Shown one piece after another: positions 1 through 8,355 of a stretch of DNA of 14,318 nt. The stretch is taken from positions 1 to 14,318 of the forward strand of contig JAEWSZ010000213.1 of NCBI GenBank assembly GCA_023397905.1, given 5' to 3'. Position 1 is the first letter of the stretch. Every line of letters starts with the position of its first letter. A program made the position numbers and the translations under genes. The stretch comes from Bacillota bacterium. GTDB lineage: Bacteria; Bacillota; Clostridia; Acetivibrionales; DSM-1351. The notes under the pieces were generated by a model. That model had not been told where the DNA came from. It was given only the letters and a program-made list of their open reading frames with translations, and made no database searches.

Positions 1-46
1 GTGCTGACCTGCTATTGGGAACAAGCGGTGTTTTAGGATTCGACAT
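1..46 (-). CDS. Alpha/beta-type small acid-soluble spore protein, N-terminus only (cut by window edge)
   Basis: Reading the minus strand from the ATG at 46 gives MSNPKTPLVPNSRSA before the window ends. This matches the usual start of alpha/beta SASPs, a short polar stretch followed by LVP-x-(A/S)-R-x-A. These proteins coat and protect DNA in dormant spores. A good ribosome binding site (AAAGGAG on the minus strand, 54-60) lies 7 bases upstream of the start. A possible sporulation (sigma-G-like) promoter sits further upstream. Only 15 codons are visible, so the family call rests on the N-terminal motif, the binding site and the promoter. A different short protein with the same start is possible. 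Confidence 0.62.
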   Translation of the reverse strand, partial: MSNPKTPLVPNSRSA

Positions 47-65
47 AATAATTCTCCTTTTGTTT

Positions 66-94
66 TATAATATAAATAAGTGTGAACTTATTCA
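66..94 (-). promoter_or_regulatory. Candidate sigma-G-like promoter for the SASP gene
   Basis: On the minus strand TGAATA (94-89) is followed after 16 bases by TATTATA (72-66), close to the forespore sigma-G elements (about TGAATA and CATNNTA), with spacing one or two bases short of usual. AATAAG/CTTATT (75-80 and 87-92) forms a small dyad between the elements. The identification is inferred from motif resemblance and from the spore-protein start downstream. Confidence 0.35.
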
Positions 95-168
95 GTATTA
101 TTTTTGCAAAAATGAGTTTTTTGACACATGGAAAATATTAATAAAAACTTTTATTTAGAAATTTCAAA

Positions 169-177
169 TGGTATACT
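169..177 (+). promoter_or_regulatory. Extended -10 promoter for pgi
   Basis: TGGTATACT is an extended -10 element (TGN followed by TATACT, 5 of 6 to TATAAT). It would start transcription near 184, about 48 bases before the pgi start. The -35 position is only T-rich, as is common for extended -10 promoters. A perfect TTGACA at 121-126 has no well-spaced -10 partner. Confidence 0.5.
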
Positions 178-231
178 ATGTAAGAATAAATAATTATATT
201 AAATGGAAAGTTGCACTGTGGGAGGTAATTT

Positions 232-1584
<1,353 letters not shown>

Positions 1585-1607
1585 ATAGTGTAACCCATGG
1601 GAATAGG

Positions 1608-1654
1608 AGAGCCGGTTTGACATAAATTTCAGGTTTATGCAATCCGGTTCTTTT
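1608..1654 (+). terminator. Probable terminator after pgi
   Basis: An imperfect inverted repeat (left arm 1608-1626, right arm 1634-1651) pairs AGAGCCGG and TTTG..CATAAA with TTTATGCAATCCGGTTCT around a short loop and runs into TTTT. It begins 24 bases after the pgi stop and precedes a fresh promoter, which fits termination. The stem has mismatches and the T tract is short, so strength is uncertain. Confidence 0.45.
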
Positions 1655-1688
1655 GATTCCGGTCGGATTTCCGGCTTTTTGAGGAATA

Positions 1689-1717
1689 TTCACAATTGCG
1701 GCTACGAAGTATATAAT
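1689..1717 (+). promoter_or_regulatory. Near-consensus sigma-A promoter for the gene at 1760
   Basis: TTCACA (1689-1694, 5 of 6 to TTGACA) and a perfect TATAAT (1712-1717) are separated by exactly 17 bases. Transcription would begin near 1724, giving a leader of about 36 bases. This is the best-looking housekeeping promoter in the window. Confidence 0.65.
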
Positions 1718-1759
1718 GTAATCAGTATTTTAAGCCAAAATTTATACCGGAGGCGTAAC

Positions 1760-2350
1760 ATGGACGAGAGGATCAAACTGAAAATATCCGAAAATACTAA
1801 TAAACGGGACCCAATGATTTCAAAATTTACCATCAGTTATTCGGGTAAAAAAATGGATAATTCCGAGGTAAGCTATGAGATCATATCTGCCTTGAAAGAA
1901 GAAAGGGATCTGGTTATTGAGCTCAACAGTTCACTGCTGAATATGGAGGAGCACGGCAAAAAATCACTTCTTGAAAGTTTTACGGTTCAATTGGACAAAC
2001 TGGGTATAGAATACAAAAATAAAAAACTTATGGTAAACAGCCGGCGCACTTTTTTGTCAATATTTCTGAGTGCCAGACAGGTAGAGGGTTTTAAGCTGTT
2101 TGCGCACATTCCCAATGAAATATGGAACGACCGGGAATTCCGAAAAATAATTCCTGTATACGGGCTCAGGTATTATCTCCCTGAAAGAGAGTCCGAAAAT
2201 AATTTTAACGCTTTTTTGGATCTGGACGAGGAAGAAAGATACGAATTATGCAGTATGGTGATTTTTGATTATACAGTGCTGGGAAGCATGGGAATAAATG
2301 CTGAAAGGCTGACAAAAAGCGATGTTGAGGAACTTTTGCACAAGATATGA
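1760..2350 (+). CDS. Protein of unknown function (196 aa)
   Basis: I do not recognise this protein. The ATG at 1760 is chosen because CCGGAGG (1748-1753 region) lies just upstream and the promoter at 1689-1717 would start transcripts downstream of any earlier in-frame start. The product is highly charged, has no signal peptide or membrane segment, and is probably cytosolic. The N-terminal third (KFTISYSGKKMD, about residues 21-32) looks beta-rich. A helical, charged middle and an acidic stretch (LDEEERYE) near 160 follow, and the end is SDVEELLHKI. The gene is monocistronic: a terminator-like hairpin precedes its promoter, and folC downstream has its own promoter. Base and codon use look like those of its neighbours. 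The reading frame is convincing; the function is open. Confidence 0.82.
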   Translation: MDERIKLKISENTNKRDPMISKFTISYSGKKMDNSEVSYEIISALKEERDLVIELNSSLLNMEEHGKKSLLESFTVQLDKLGIEYKNKKLMVNSRRTFLSIFLSARQVEGFKLFAHIPNEIWNDREFRKIIPVYGLRYYLPERESENNFNAFLDLDEEERYELCSMVIFDYTVLGSMGINAERLTKSDVEELLHKI

Positions 2351-2364
2351 CTTAAGTGCTATTA

Positions 2365-2400
2365 ATTGTCATAATTAACATTATTGTCATAGTTAACATT
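2365..2400 (+). repeat. Two abutting 18-bp direct repeats upstream of the folC promoter
   Basis: ATTGTCATAATTAACATT (2365-2382) is followed directly by ATTGTCATAGTTAACATT (2383-2400), 17 of 18 bases identical. Each copy has an imperfect dyad TGTnAn..TnACA. The second copy ends seven bases before a -35 element at 2408. This placement fits paired binding sites for an activator or repressor. The regulator is unknown. Confidence 0.6.
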
Positions 2401-2407
2401 TTAGTAA

Positions 2408-2436
2408 TTGACTGAATTGGTAAAAACTGATATTGT
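2408..2436 (+). promoter_or_regulatory. folC: Candidate sigma-A promoter for folC
   Basis: TTGACT (2408-2413) and TATTGT (2431-2436) are 17 bases apart. The same two hexamers at the same spacing occur upstream of the YerC-like gene. The predicted start near 2443 leaves a 55-base leader containing a weak hairpin (2452-2470) and a T5 run. Confidence 0.5.
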
Positions 2437-2451
2437 TTATTTGTATACAGG

Positions 2452-2475
2452 GTTGACCTTTAGGGCCGACTTTTT
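2452..2475 (+). terminator. Weak hairpin plus T5 run in the folC leader
   Basis: GTTGACC (2452-2458) can pair with GGCCGAC (2464-2470) with one wobble and one mismatch around the loop TTTAG, then TTTTT. It lies between the proposed folC transcription start and its ribosome binding site. It could be a small attenuator or the terminator of the upstream gene, but the stem is weak and may be chance. Confidence 0.25.
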
Positions 2476-2498
2476 ATAACTGGGGGGAACGGTTTACC

Positions 2499-3779
2499 AT
2501 GAACTACGAAGAAGCAATGCAATACATACATGGTACCCTTAAATTCGGAAGCAAGCTTGGTCTGGAGAATATTGCCAGATTATTGGATTTTATGGGAAAT
2601 CCACAGAAAAAATTGAAATTTGTACATGTGGCAGGAACAAACGGAAAGGGTTCAACTACGGCATATATAAGCCGGATATTGACAGAGGCGGGATACAGGA
2701 CGGGAATATTTACATCCCCCTATATACAAAGATTTACCGAGAGAATTAAAATCGGCAGTGATGAGATTGAACCTGATGAGTTGACAGAAATAGTAGACTT
2801 TGTCAAAGAAAAAGTGGACTTGATGCTGGATAGGGGATATAACCATCCAACAGAGTTTGAGATAATAACAGCAGCGGCAATGGAATATTATTATAGAAAG
2901 AAATGCGATATTGCGGTTCTGGAGGTTGGACTGGGAGGCAGGTTTGATTCCACAAATGTAATTGAAACACCAGAGGTGGCCGTTATCACTACCATAAGCC
3001 TTGACCACACCGACAGGCTGGGAGGTACAATAGCCGAGATAGCGTACCAGAAGGCCGGAATAATAAAGCCAGGCGGTGTTACGGTGGTCTATCCCCAGAG
3101 CCCCGAGGCTGAAAAGGTTTTCGAGGAGGTGTGCGAGAGTACGGGTTCCGAGCTGAGAAGAGCGGACTTTAGAACCCTGAAACTCAAGGAATTCGGTATT
3201 GAAGGACAGCTGTTCGATTATAAGGATTACGGAAATCTTGAAACAAAATTGCTGGGAGATCACCAGCTGAGCAATGCGGCAGTTGCCATTGAGGCCTGTG
3301 AGGTTTTGATAAGCAAGGGGTTTAGGATTGACGAAAGCCATATACGGGCGGGTATTGCAAATACCAGGTGGCCCGGAAGGCTTGAAATAGTCAATAAAAA
3401 GCCACTGGTGCTTATTGACGGCGCTCACAATCCCGAAGGCGGGCAATCCTTAAATACAGCCCTGGAAAAGTATTTTGCGGATAAAAGCAAGATATTTATC
3501 GTAGGATTTCTGAAGGATAAGGATTACCAATACATTATGGAGCTGCTGGCCCATAAGGCAAAGCTTATTATTACTGTGACGCCGAATACTGACAGGGCGG
3601 TACCTTCTTCCGAACTGGCTGAGATTTTAAGAAAATATTCGGATAACGTGCGGGACGGGATCACTATTGAAAACGGCTTGCAGATCGCGCTTGACAATGC
3701 TAATGAGGACTGTGTTATTTGTGCTTTTGGTTCACTGTATATGATCGGAGATATAAGAGCGGCATATATGGATATATAG
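2499..3779 (+). CDS. folC: Bifunctional folylpolyglutamate synthase / dihydrofolate synthase
   Basis: ATP-dependent Mur-ligase-family enzyme that adds glutamate to folates, and in most bacteria to dihydropteroate as well. It acts in the cytosol in folate and one-carbon metabolism. Length 426 is normal. Visible motifs are the P-loop HVAGTNGKGSTTAYI (43-57), FTSPYIQRFTERI (71-83), EVGLGGRFDSTNV (142-154), the ISLDHTDRLGGT loop (166-177), KAGIIKPG with the probable carbamylated Lys185, LLGDHQLSNAA (251-261), WPGRLEI (291-297) and DGAHNPEG (307-314) at the start of the C-terminal domain. The ATG at 2499 follows an unusually G-rich binding site, GGGGGGAA (2482-2489). A gene for a TPR membrane protein follows after 54 bases and may be cotranscribed. 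Whether both activities are present cannot be told from sequence alone. Confidence 0.96.
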   Translation: MNYEEAMQYIHGTLKFGSKLGLENIARLLDFMGNPQKKLKFVHVAGTNGKGSTTAYISRILTEAGYRTGIFTSPYIQRFTERIKIGSDEIEPDELTEIVDFVKEKVDLMLDRGYNHPTEFEIITAAAMEYYYRKKCDIAVLEVGLGGRFDSTNVIETPEVAVITTISLDHTDRLGGTIAEIAYQKAGIIKPGGVTVVYPQSPEAEKVFEEVCESTGSELRRADFRTLKLKEFGIEGQLFDYKDYGNLETKLLGDHQLSNAAVAIEACEVLISKGFRIDESHIRAGIANTRWPGRLEIVNKKPLVLIDGAHNPEGGQSLNTALEKYFADKSKIFIVGFLKDKDYQYIMELLAHKAKLIITVTPNTDRAVPSSELAEILRKYSDNVRDGITIENGLQIALDNANEDCVICAFGSLYMIGDIRAAYMDI

Positions 3780-3833
3780 ATAGATGACCAACTTATTAAA
3801 ATTTTATTTTATACCTGAAAGGAGCCGTAATAA

Positions 3834-4979
3834 ATGGATCTGAAACAAGAAATCAGGAGTTTTACACCAATTGATATCGAAAAATTTTCCCAGAATAATG
3901 ATGTATCCGAGAAAATCATAGACTCTGTCAAAGCTTATAATAAAGCTATAGAATACCTCAGAACCGGCAGTGAAGATATTGCCATGATTGAACTTAAAAA
4001 AGTGGTTTCTGTAAATCCTGATTTTTATGACGCGGTCAATTTATTGGGCTTATGCTATGCGTATACAAATCAAATGGACAAAGCCGAGGAACTTTTCGGA
4101 AAGGTTGTCAAAGGCGAAGATAACGTTATAAGAGCCGCAGATTACTTGAATTATTTAAACCTGGGGGAAGATGGTTCTTCCAGGAAAAAATCCAGGCTAA
4201 AGGCCAATAAAAGCCCTGTGCAAAAGGTTTTGAAACCTGAAGAGGTTAAGAGAGAACCCGTAAAAAAAAGTGGTTTTTCCGAGGAAGAAGTGCAGGCTGA
4301 GTATCTTCTCTTCAGAAAAATAGGTTCTGTTATGAAAAGGCCTGAAATAGCACTGACTTTTAGTATATTGAGCATTGCATTTTTGATTGTGGCCATGATT
4401 TTTTTCTATTTGACCATCAGGCAGGAGAAACCGGCTGATATTGATTCCGAGCCTACCACAGGTAATAGTAGTGTTACGGTAAATGCGGATTATGAAAAAG
4501 CTCTCGCTCAGAACAAAGAGCTCCAGGAACAGCTGGATTCCGCAAATGCCAAGTTAAAGCAGGTTCAGCTTTCTTCAGATATATCCCAGGCATCTTCCCT
4601 CTACAGCCAGAAGAAATATGAAGCGGCGGCGGACAAATTGCTGTCGGTACCTGCAGGCGAACTGGGAGCAGATCTGAAAAAGAAATATGATTCAATAAAA
4701 GGCGATGTTTTAAAAAAAGCAGCCAATCAGTTAACTACAGAGGGAAACTCTCTTTACAATTCAAAAAAATATCCGGAAGCCGTAAAGAAACTTGAGAAGG
4801 TTTTTGTGTACGGCAGCAACTGGACCTTTGGCGATAAAACCTTGTATATACTGGCCAAAAGCTATGTAGCGGCAGACCAGAAGCAAAAGGGGGCGGAAAC
4901 CTACCAGAAGCTTATAGAACAATATCCTTCTTCGTCATATGTCAGCTATGCCAAAAGCAGGCTGAAATCCCTTCAATAA
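3834..4979 (+). CDS. Single-pass membrane protein with TPR-like repeats on both sides
   Basis: 381 residues, starting at an ATG with a good GAAAGGAG site upstream. The N-terminal part (about 30-107) looks like two to three tetratricopeptide helices (AYNKAIEYLRTGSEDIAMIELKK; DAVNLLGLCYAYTNQMDKAEELF shows the classic spacing in fragments). A Lys/Arg-rich linker (115-150) follows, then one hydrophobic segment (172-195, ALTFSILSIAFLIVAMIFF). After it come a low-complexity linker, a probable coiled coil (218-248) and C-terminal TPR-like repeats (about 295-381) ending AETYQKLIEQYPSSSYVSYAKSRL, typical of YbgF/BamD-like repeats. By the positive-inside rule the N-terminal TPR is cytosolic and the C-terminal one external. 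It is probably a scaffold protein; the partner is unknown. It lies 54 bases after folC and converges with the minus-strand gene that ends at 5004. Confidence 0.85.
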   Translation: MDLKQEIRSFTPIDIEKFSQNNDVSEKIIDSVKAYNKAIEYLRTGSEDIAMIELKKVVSVNPDFYDAVNLLGLCYAYTNQMDKAEELFGKVVKGEDNVIRAADYLNYLNLGEDGSSRKKSRLKANKSPVQKVLKPEEVKREPVKKSGFSEEEVQAEYLLFRKIGSVMKRPEIALTFSILSIAFLIVAMIFFYLTIRQEKPADIDSEPTTGNSSVTVNADYEKALAQNKELQEQLDSANAKLKQVQLSSDISQASSLYSQKKYEAAADKLLSVPAGELGADLKKKYDSIKGDVLKKAANQLTTEGNSLYNSKKYPEAVKKLEKVFVYGSNWTFGDKTLYILAKSYVAADQKQKGAETYQKLIEQYPSSSYVSYAKSRLKSLQ

Positions 4980-5003
4980 TGGGAGGGCCGTATATTTGAA
5001 CCG

Positions 5004-5501
5004 TCAGTCGGTCTGCAGTACTTCTCTTCTTTTGCGGACTTCTTTACACATTTCGAGTATCTGCTGGGCGCTGATGCACTCTATTACGTTTTTATGGCAG
5101 AAAAGCCTTGTGTTCTGCTTGAAATCTCTCAGGGAAACGAGCTTTCCCCTGTGGATGGAGCAGGTTTGCATGCACTTGGCCAGATTCATCGCTACTTCCA
5201 CGTCTACTGCGGGATTTGATACATATTTCCACACTTCAACAAACTGAAGATCATTTAAAATCAAGCCGTTGCCGAACTCTCCGCATTTGTCGGTGCGTTT
5301 TACCCTATAGCCTTCGCGTTTGAATATTTCAGCCACAAGGTTTATAAAATCCTTATATGGAATATGGGCCAGATCCTCTTTCGCATTGATATTCTCCAGA
5401 AGCTTGTTTATTTTTAATTTGTACCATACGCAATAAATCACAACAGAAAGATTATATACGATTGCTGCCGTAATAAGCGGCAGAAATAAAAGAATAAGCA
5501 T
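5004..5501 (-). CDS. Membrane-anchored, degenerate Mrr-like (restriction-endonuclease-fold) protein
   Basis: The product is about 165 aa. I place the start at 5501 because GGTGAT lies four bases upstream; an upstream in-frame ATG at 5513 lacks a binding site. Residues 1-27 form a hydrophobic anchor. Residues 48-153 follow the Mrr_cat layout: PYKDFINLVAEIFKREGYRV, then a strand ending GNGLIL, then FVEVWKY, a helix (VDVEVAMNLAKCM), KLVSL and the end ISAQQILEMCK. In active members the GNGLIL position carries a catalytic Asp before LIL and the next strand carries (Q/E)-x-K. Here these are Gly79 and Val90-Trp-Lys92, so only the lysine remains and cleavage activity is doubtful. The role may be DNA binding or structural. 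The gene converges with the TPR gene (24 bases between stops) and is divergent from the patatin gene. The family call is from motif layout only. Confidence 0.78.
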   Translation of the reverse strand: MLILLFLPLITAAIVYNLSVVIYCVWYKLKINKLLENINAKEDLAHIPYKDFINLVAEIFKREGYRVKRTDKCGEFGNGLILNDLQFVEVWKYVSNPAVDVEVAMNLAKCMQTCSIHRGKLVSLRDFKQNTRLFCHKNVIECISAQQILEMCKEVRKRREVLQTD

Positions 5502-5549
5502 AATCATCACCATTTGATATTATGCTCATATTTACTGATGATATACTAA

Positions 5550-5578
5550 TTGACCACAATTTATAATATATATACAGT
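5550..5578 (+). promoter_or_regulatory. Candidate promoter for the patatin-like gene
   Basis: TTGACC (5550-5555, 5 of 6) and TACAGT (5573-5578, 4 of 6) are 17 bases apart, with a TATAATATATAT tract between them. Transcription would begin near 5585, 23 bases before the ATG. The region is shared with the divergent gene whose start is at 5501. Confidence 0.4.
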
Positions 5579-5607
5579 AGATAGCTTTTGATTTGAGGGA
5601 ATTTGGA

Positions 5608-6687
5608 ATGAGTGATACAAACCGGGCGGTAAATCTCGTACTCAGCGGGGGAGGCATAAAAGGTGTGGCCTTTGTCGGAGCGTATGAAGAACTGGAAAGA
5701 AGGTACAGGACATTCGGAAATATAGCTGGAGTATCTGCAGGAGCACTGATAGGCGCTTTAATAGGAGCGGGGTATACGGCAAAGGAATTGATAAAAATAC
5801 TTAAGGAATTTGATTTCAGCATATTAAAACTCAGGAGCGGGGACTATTTAGATATTTCATTAAACGGAAGGATCAGAAAGCTGCTTGAGGAGAAGAGGAT
5901 TCTGACCGACAGCGATTTTGAGTCGCTGCTGTACAGGCAGGATTATCCCGAGCTTCAGAAATTGAGAAGGGGGAGAGAAGACTTCCGGGGCACCAGGGGC
6001 AACTTTCTCAGCAATCTAATAGCCTTCAGCCAGCAAAATGCATTTTTGGACGGAAATCTGCTGGAAAGATGGGTGGCGCAGCTTCTGGCAAACAAGGGGG
6101 TTTACACCTTCGGAGACTTAAGGAAAGGGATGCCGGACAAAGTCAACCCAAGAGGCTACAAGGTGCGCATGACTGCAATAGATGCAAATATAGGCAGGGT
6201 AATCGTGCTTCCGGACGATGTGGCCTTATACAATATGAATCCCGACAATTTTGAAGTGGCAAAGGCGGTGCGGATGAGCGCATGTGTCCCGTTCGTTTTT
6301 GAGCCCTGCGTTTTGACGAAAAAGGAAAATAACCATTTGAAGCAGCATTATATTATAGACGGCGGGGTCCTGGACAATTTTCCGGTATGGCTGCTGGACA
6401 GCACCCAGCTTGGCAATATCATAGGCCTGAAGCTGGAGGGAAAGGAATCCAAGGATATAACAAACGCTGAAAATATGCTGAAAAAGCTGCTTGTTACCTC
6501 CCATGACACAGGAGTCCCGAAAAATTCATATAATATAGATAACATTGCTCATATTAATACGGGAAATATTTCATTCCTGGATTTCGACATCAGTCAGGAA
6601 GATATGCAATTTCTGTATCAGCAGGGTAAGCTTGCCGTTCAAAAGCTTTTCATAAATATGCACAAGCGCAGCAGGGGATGGAATTAG
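5608..6687 (+). CDS. Patatin-like phospholipase
   Basis: Predicted serine acyl hydrolase with a Ser-Asp dyad, acting on phospholipids or related acyl esters. The start is the ATG at 5608, because GAGGGA (5595-5600) sits seven bases upstream; an in-frame TTG at 5593 would overlap that site. The 359 residues contain the oxyanion loop SGGGIKG (13-19), the nucleophile elbow GVSAG (41-45, Ser43), AVRMSACVPFVFEP (220-233) and the DGG motif (251-253) with catalytic Asp251, followed by DNFPVWLL. All catalytic parts are present. No signal peptide is seen, so the protein is probably cytosolic. The roughly 200 residues between Ser and Asp are longer than in short RssA-type members, and include a charged insert around 110-140. 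The gene seems to stand alone. The substrate is unknown. Confidence 0.92.
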   Translation: MSDTNRAVNLVLSGGGIKGVAFVGAYEELERRYRTFGNIAGVSAGALIGALIGAGYTAKELIKILKEFDFSILKLRSGDYLDISLNGRIRKLLEEKRILTDSDFESLLYRQDYPELQKLRRGREDFRGTRGNFLSNLIAFSQQNAFLDGNLLERWVAQLLANKGVYTFGDLRKGMPDKVNPRGYKVRMTAIDANIGRVIVLPDDVALYNMNPDNFEVAKAVRMSACVPFVFEPCVLTKKENNHLKQHYIIDGGVLDNFPVWLLDSTQLGNIIGLKLEGKESKDITNAENMLKKLLVTSHDTGVPKNSYNIDNIAHINTGNISFLDFDISQEDMQFLYQQGKLAVQKLFINMHKRSRGWN

Positions 6688-6689
6688 AT

Positions 6690-6718
6690 TTGCTTTTTTC
6701 CGGTATTTATTATATTAT
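6690..6718 (+). promoter_or_regulatory. thrC: Candidate promoter for thrC
   Basis: TTGCTT (6690-6695, 3 of 6) and TATTAT (6713-6718, 5 of 6) are 17 bases apart and begin just after the patatin stop. This would give thrC a leader of about 130 bases. In that leader I see only a small hairpin (CATAA/TTATG near 6768-6781) and no recognisable riboswitch or T-box. Confidence 0.38.
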
Positions 6719-6855
6719 AAGTTTTAACGGTGTTGAAGCGTACTAATTCTTTATAGATATTGCCCCATAAGCGTTTATGCCCATATATTCAAGGATCTTG
6801 AAGGGGTTTGCAGTGTGTGATAAAGAGAGGCTTATTGGGGACATGGAGGTTAAAG

Positions 6856-8355
6856 ATGCTATATAGAAGCACAAGAGGGAATTGTTCTAATGTTACTTCG
6901 GCTGAAGCCATAAAGAGAGGCCTTGCAGCAGATGGAGGATTGTTTGTACCTGAAAAAGTAATTCATTTTGATAATGAACAGATACTTAAAATGAGTGGAA
7001 TGAGCTATCAGGAAAGAGCTTTGAGCATATTGGAAGGCTATCTGGACGATTATACCCTGAGCGAATTAAGGGATTGCGTTGTAAATGCATATACGCCTCA
7101 GAAGTTTGAGTCTGAGGCCATCGCGCCGCTGCATAAGCTCTACGATTCCGTAAATGTTCTTGAACTGTGGCACGGGCCCACAAGCGCATTTAAGGACATG
7201 GCCCTTCAGATACTTCCGCATTTTCTGGTGAAGGCTTTAAAGAAAACGGGAGAAAAGGAAGAGATAGTGATACTGGTAGCAACTTCGGGAGATACGGGGA
7301 AAGCTGCTCTGGAAGGTTTTAAGGATGTAGAAGGCACGAAAATAATTGTTTTCTTCCCAAGTGAAGGCGTAAGCCAGGTACAAAAAATGCAGATGGTGAC
7401 CCAGGAGGGCGGCAATGTATATTCCATCGCCGTTAACGGGAACTTTGACGATGCGCAGAACGGGGTAAAGAGGATATTCAGCGACGAGGATGTCTGTACC
7501 TTGATGCAGGACAACGGATATAAGTTTTCCTCCGCCAATTCCATTAACTGGGGCAGGCTTGTGCCTCAGATAGTCTACTATTTTTCAGCATATGCCGATA
7601 TGCTAAAAAATAAAGAAATCAAGGTAGGGGAAAAGATCAATTTTGTGGTTCCCACAGGAAACTTTGGAAATATTCTGGCGGCATATTACGCCATGCAGAT
7701 GGGCTTGCCGGTAAACAGGCTTATTTGCGCTTCAAACGAAAATAACGTGTTGACAGACTTTATCAATACAGGAATTTACAATAGAAACAGGGAGTTTAAG
7801 AAAACCCTGTCCCCGTCAATGGATATCCTTATTTCCAGTAACCTTGAAAGGCTGTTGTATCTGGCTACCGACGGCAATTCCGATATGCTGTGCAACTGGA
7901 TGAACCGGCTCAAAAACGAGGGTACGTATTCCGTTGACCAGGATACGAAGAAAAAAATACAAAATGTATTTTGGGCGGGATATTCCAGCGATGCCGATAC
8001 CTTGAAGACTATCGAAAGCGTATACATGGAATCCGGATACGTCATAGACACACATACCGCAGTAGCAGTAGATGTCTATGACAAATACGTCATCTCTACC
8101 AGCGACGTCACAAAAGCGGTCATAGTATCGACTGCCAGCCCTTTCAAGTTCAATGAGAGCGTTGTGAAGGCAATTGCCGGTGAAGAGGCTGTGAAGGGAA
8201 AGACAGAATTTGAATTGCTGTCGGTGCTTTCGGAAAAATCCGGACTGAACATACCGGCGCCTCTCAAAGAACTGGACAAAAAGCCTGTTCTCCACAAGGA
8301 GATCTGCGAACCGCTTGAAATGATAGATCAGGTCAGGAAGGCGCTGGATATATAG
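6856..8355 (+). CDS. thrC: Threonine synthase
   Basis: PLP enzyme that converts O-phosphohomoserine to threonine, the final step of threonine synthesis, in the cytosol. The ATG at 6856 is chosen because GGAGGT (6845-6850) lies five bases upstream. The product is 499 aa, the long form found in many bacteria and fungi. It starts with the family's typical YRSTRG and ADGGLFVP (25-32). HGPTSAFKDMALQ (106-118) contains the PLP lysine, Lys113. ATSGDTGKAAL (142-152), NSINWGRLVPQIVYY (227-241) and the phosphate-binding PTGNFGN (265-271) are also intact. It has its own candidate promoter, and a long palindromic element follows its stop immediately. An ACT-domain gene and hom lie downstream on the same strand. 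No homoserine kinase gene, which would make its substrate, is in the window. Confidence 0.97.
   Translation: MLYRSTRGNCSNVTSAEAIKRGLAADGGLFVPEKVIHFDNEQILKMSGMSYQERALSILEGYLDDYTLSELRDCVVNAYTPQKFESEAIAPLHKLYDSVNVLELWHGPTSAFKDMALQILPHFLVKALKKTGEKEEIVILVATSGDTGKAALEGFKDVEGTKIIVFFPSEGVSQVQKMQMVTQEGGNVYSIAVNGNFDDAQNGVKRIFSDEDVCTLMQDNGYKFSSANSINWGRLVPQIVYYFSAYADMLKNKEIKVGEKINFVVPTGNFGNILAAYYAMQMGLPVNRLICASNENNVLTDFINTGIYNRNREFKKTLSPSMDILISSNLERLLYLATDGNSDMLCNWMNRLKNEGTYSVDQDTKKKIQNVFWAGYSSDADTLKTIESVYMESGYVIDTHTAVAVDVYDKYVISTSDVTKAVIVSTASPFKFNESVVKAIAGEEAVKGKTEFELLSVLSEKSGLNIPAPLKELDKKPVLHKEICEPLEMIDQVRKALDI

Noticed and set aside
121..126. Perfect TTGACA as a -35 for pgi
   Set aside because: At 16-18 bases downstream there is no TATAAT-like sequence; the extended -10 at 169-177 is better supported.
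2365..2400. Possible Rex boxes (TTGT..TTAACA halves) in the 18-bp repeats
   Set aside because: The half sites are separated by two bases, not the four of the usual Rex site, and the left half has a mismatch.
2652..3446. Minus-strand open frame of 264 codons over folC
   Set aside because: It lies antisense to a certain gene, and its composition is unlike a real protein.
4996..5247. Plus-strand open frame of 83 codons after the TPR gene
   Set aside because: It is antisense to the Mrr-like gene, whose minus-strand product shows coherent domain structure.
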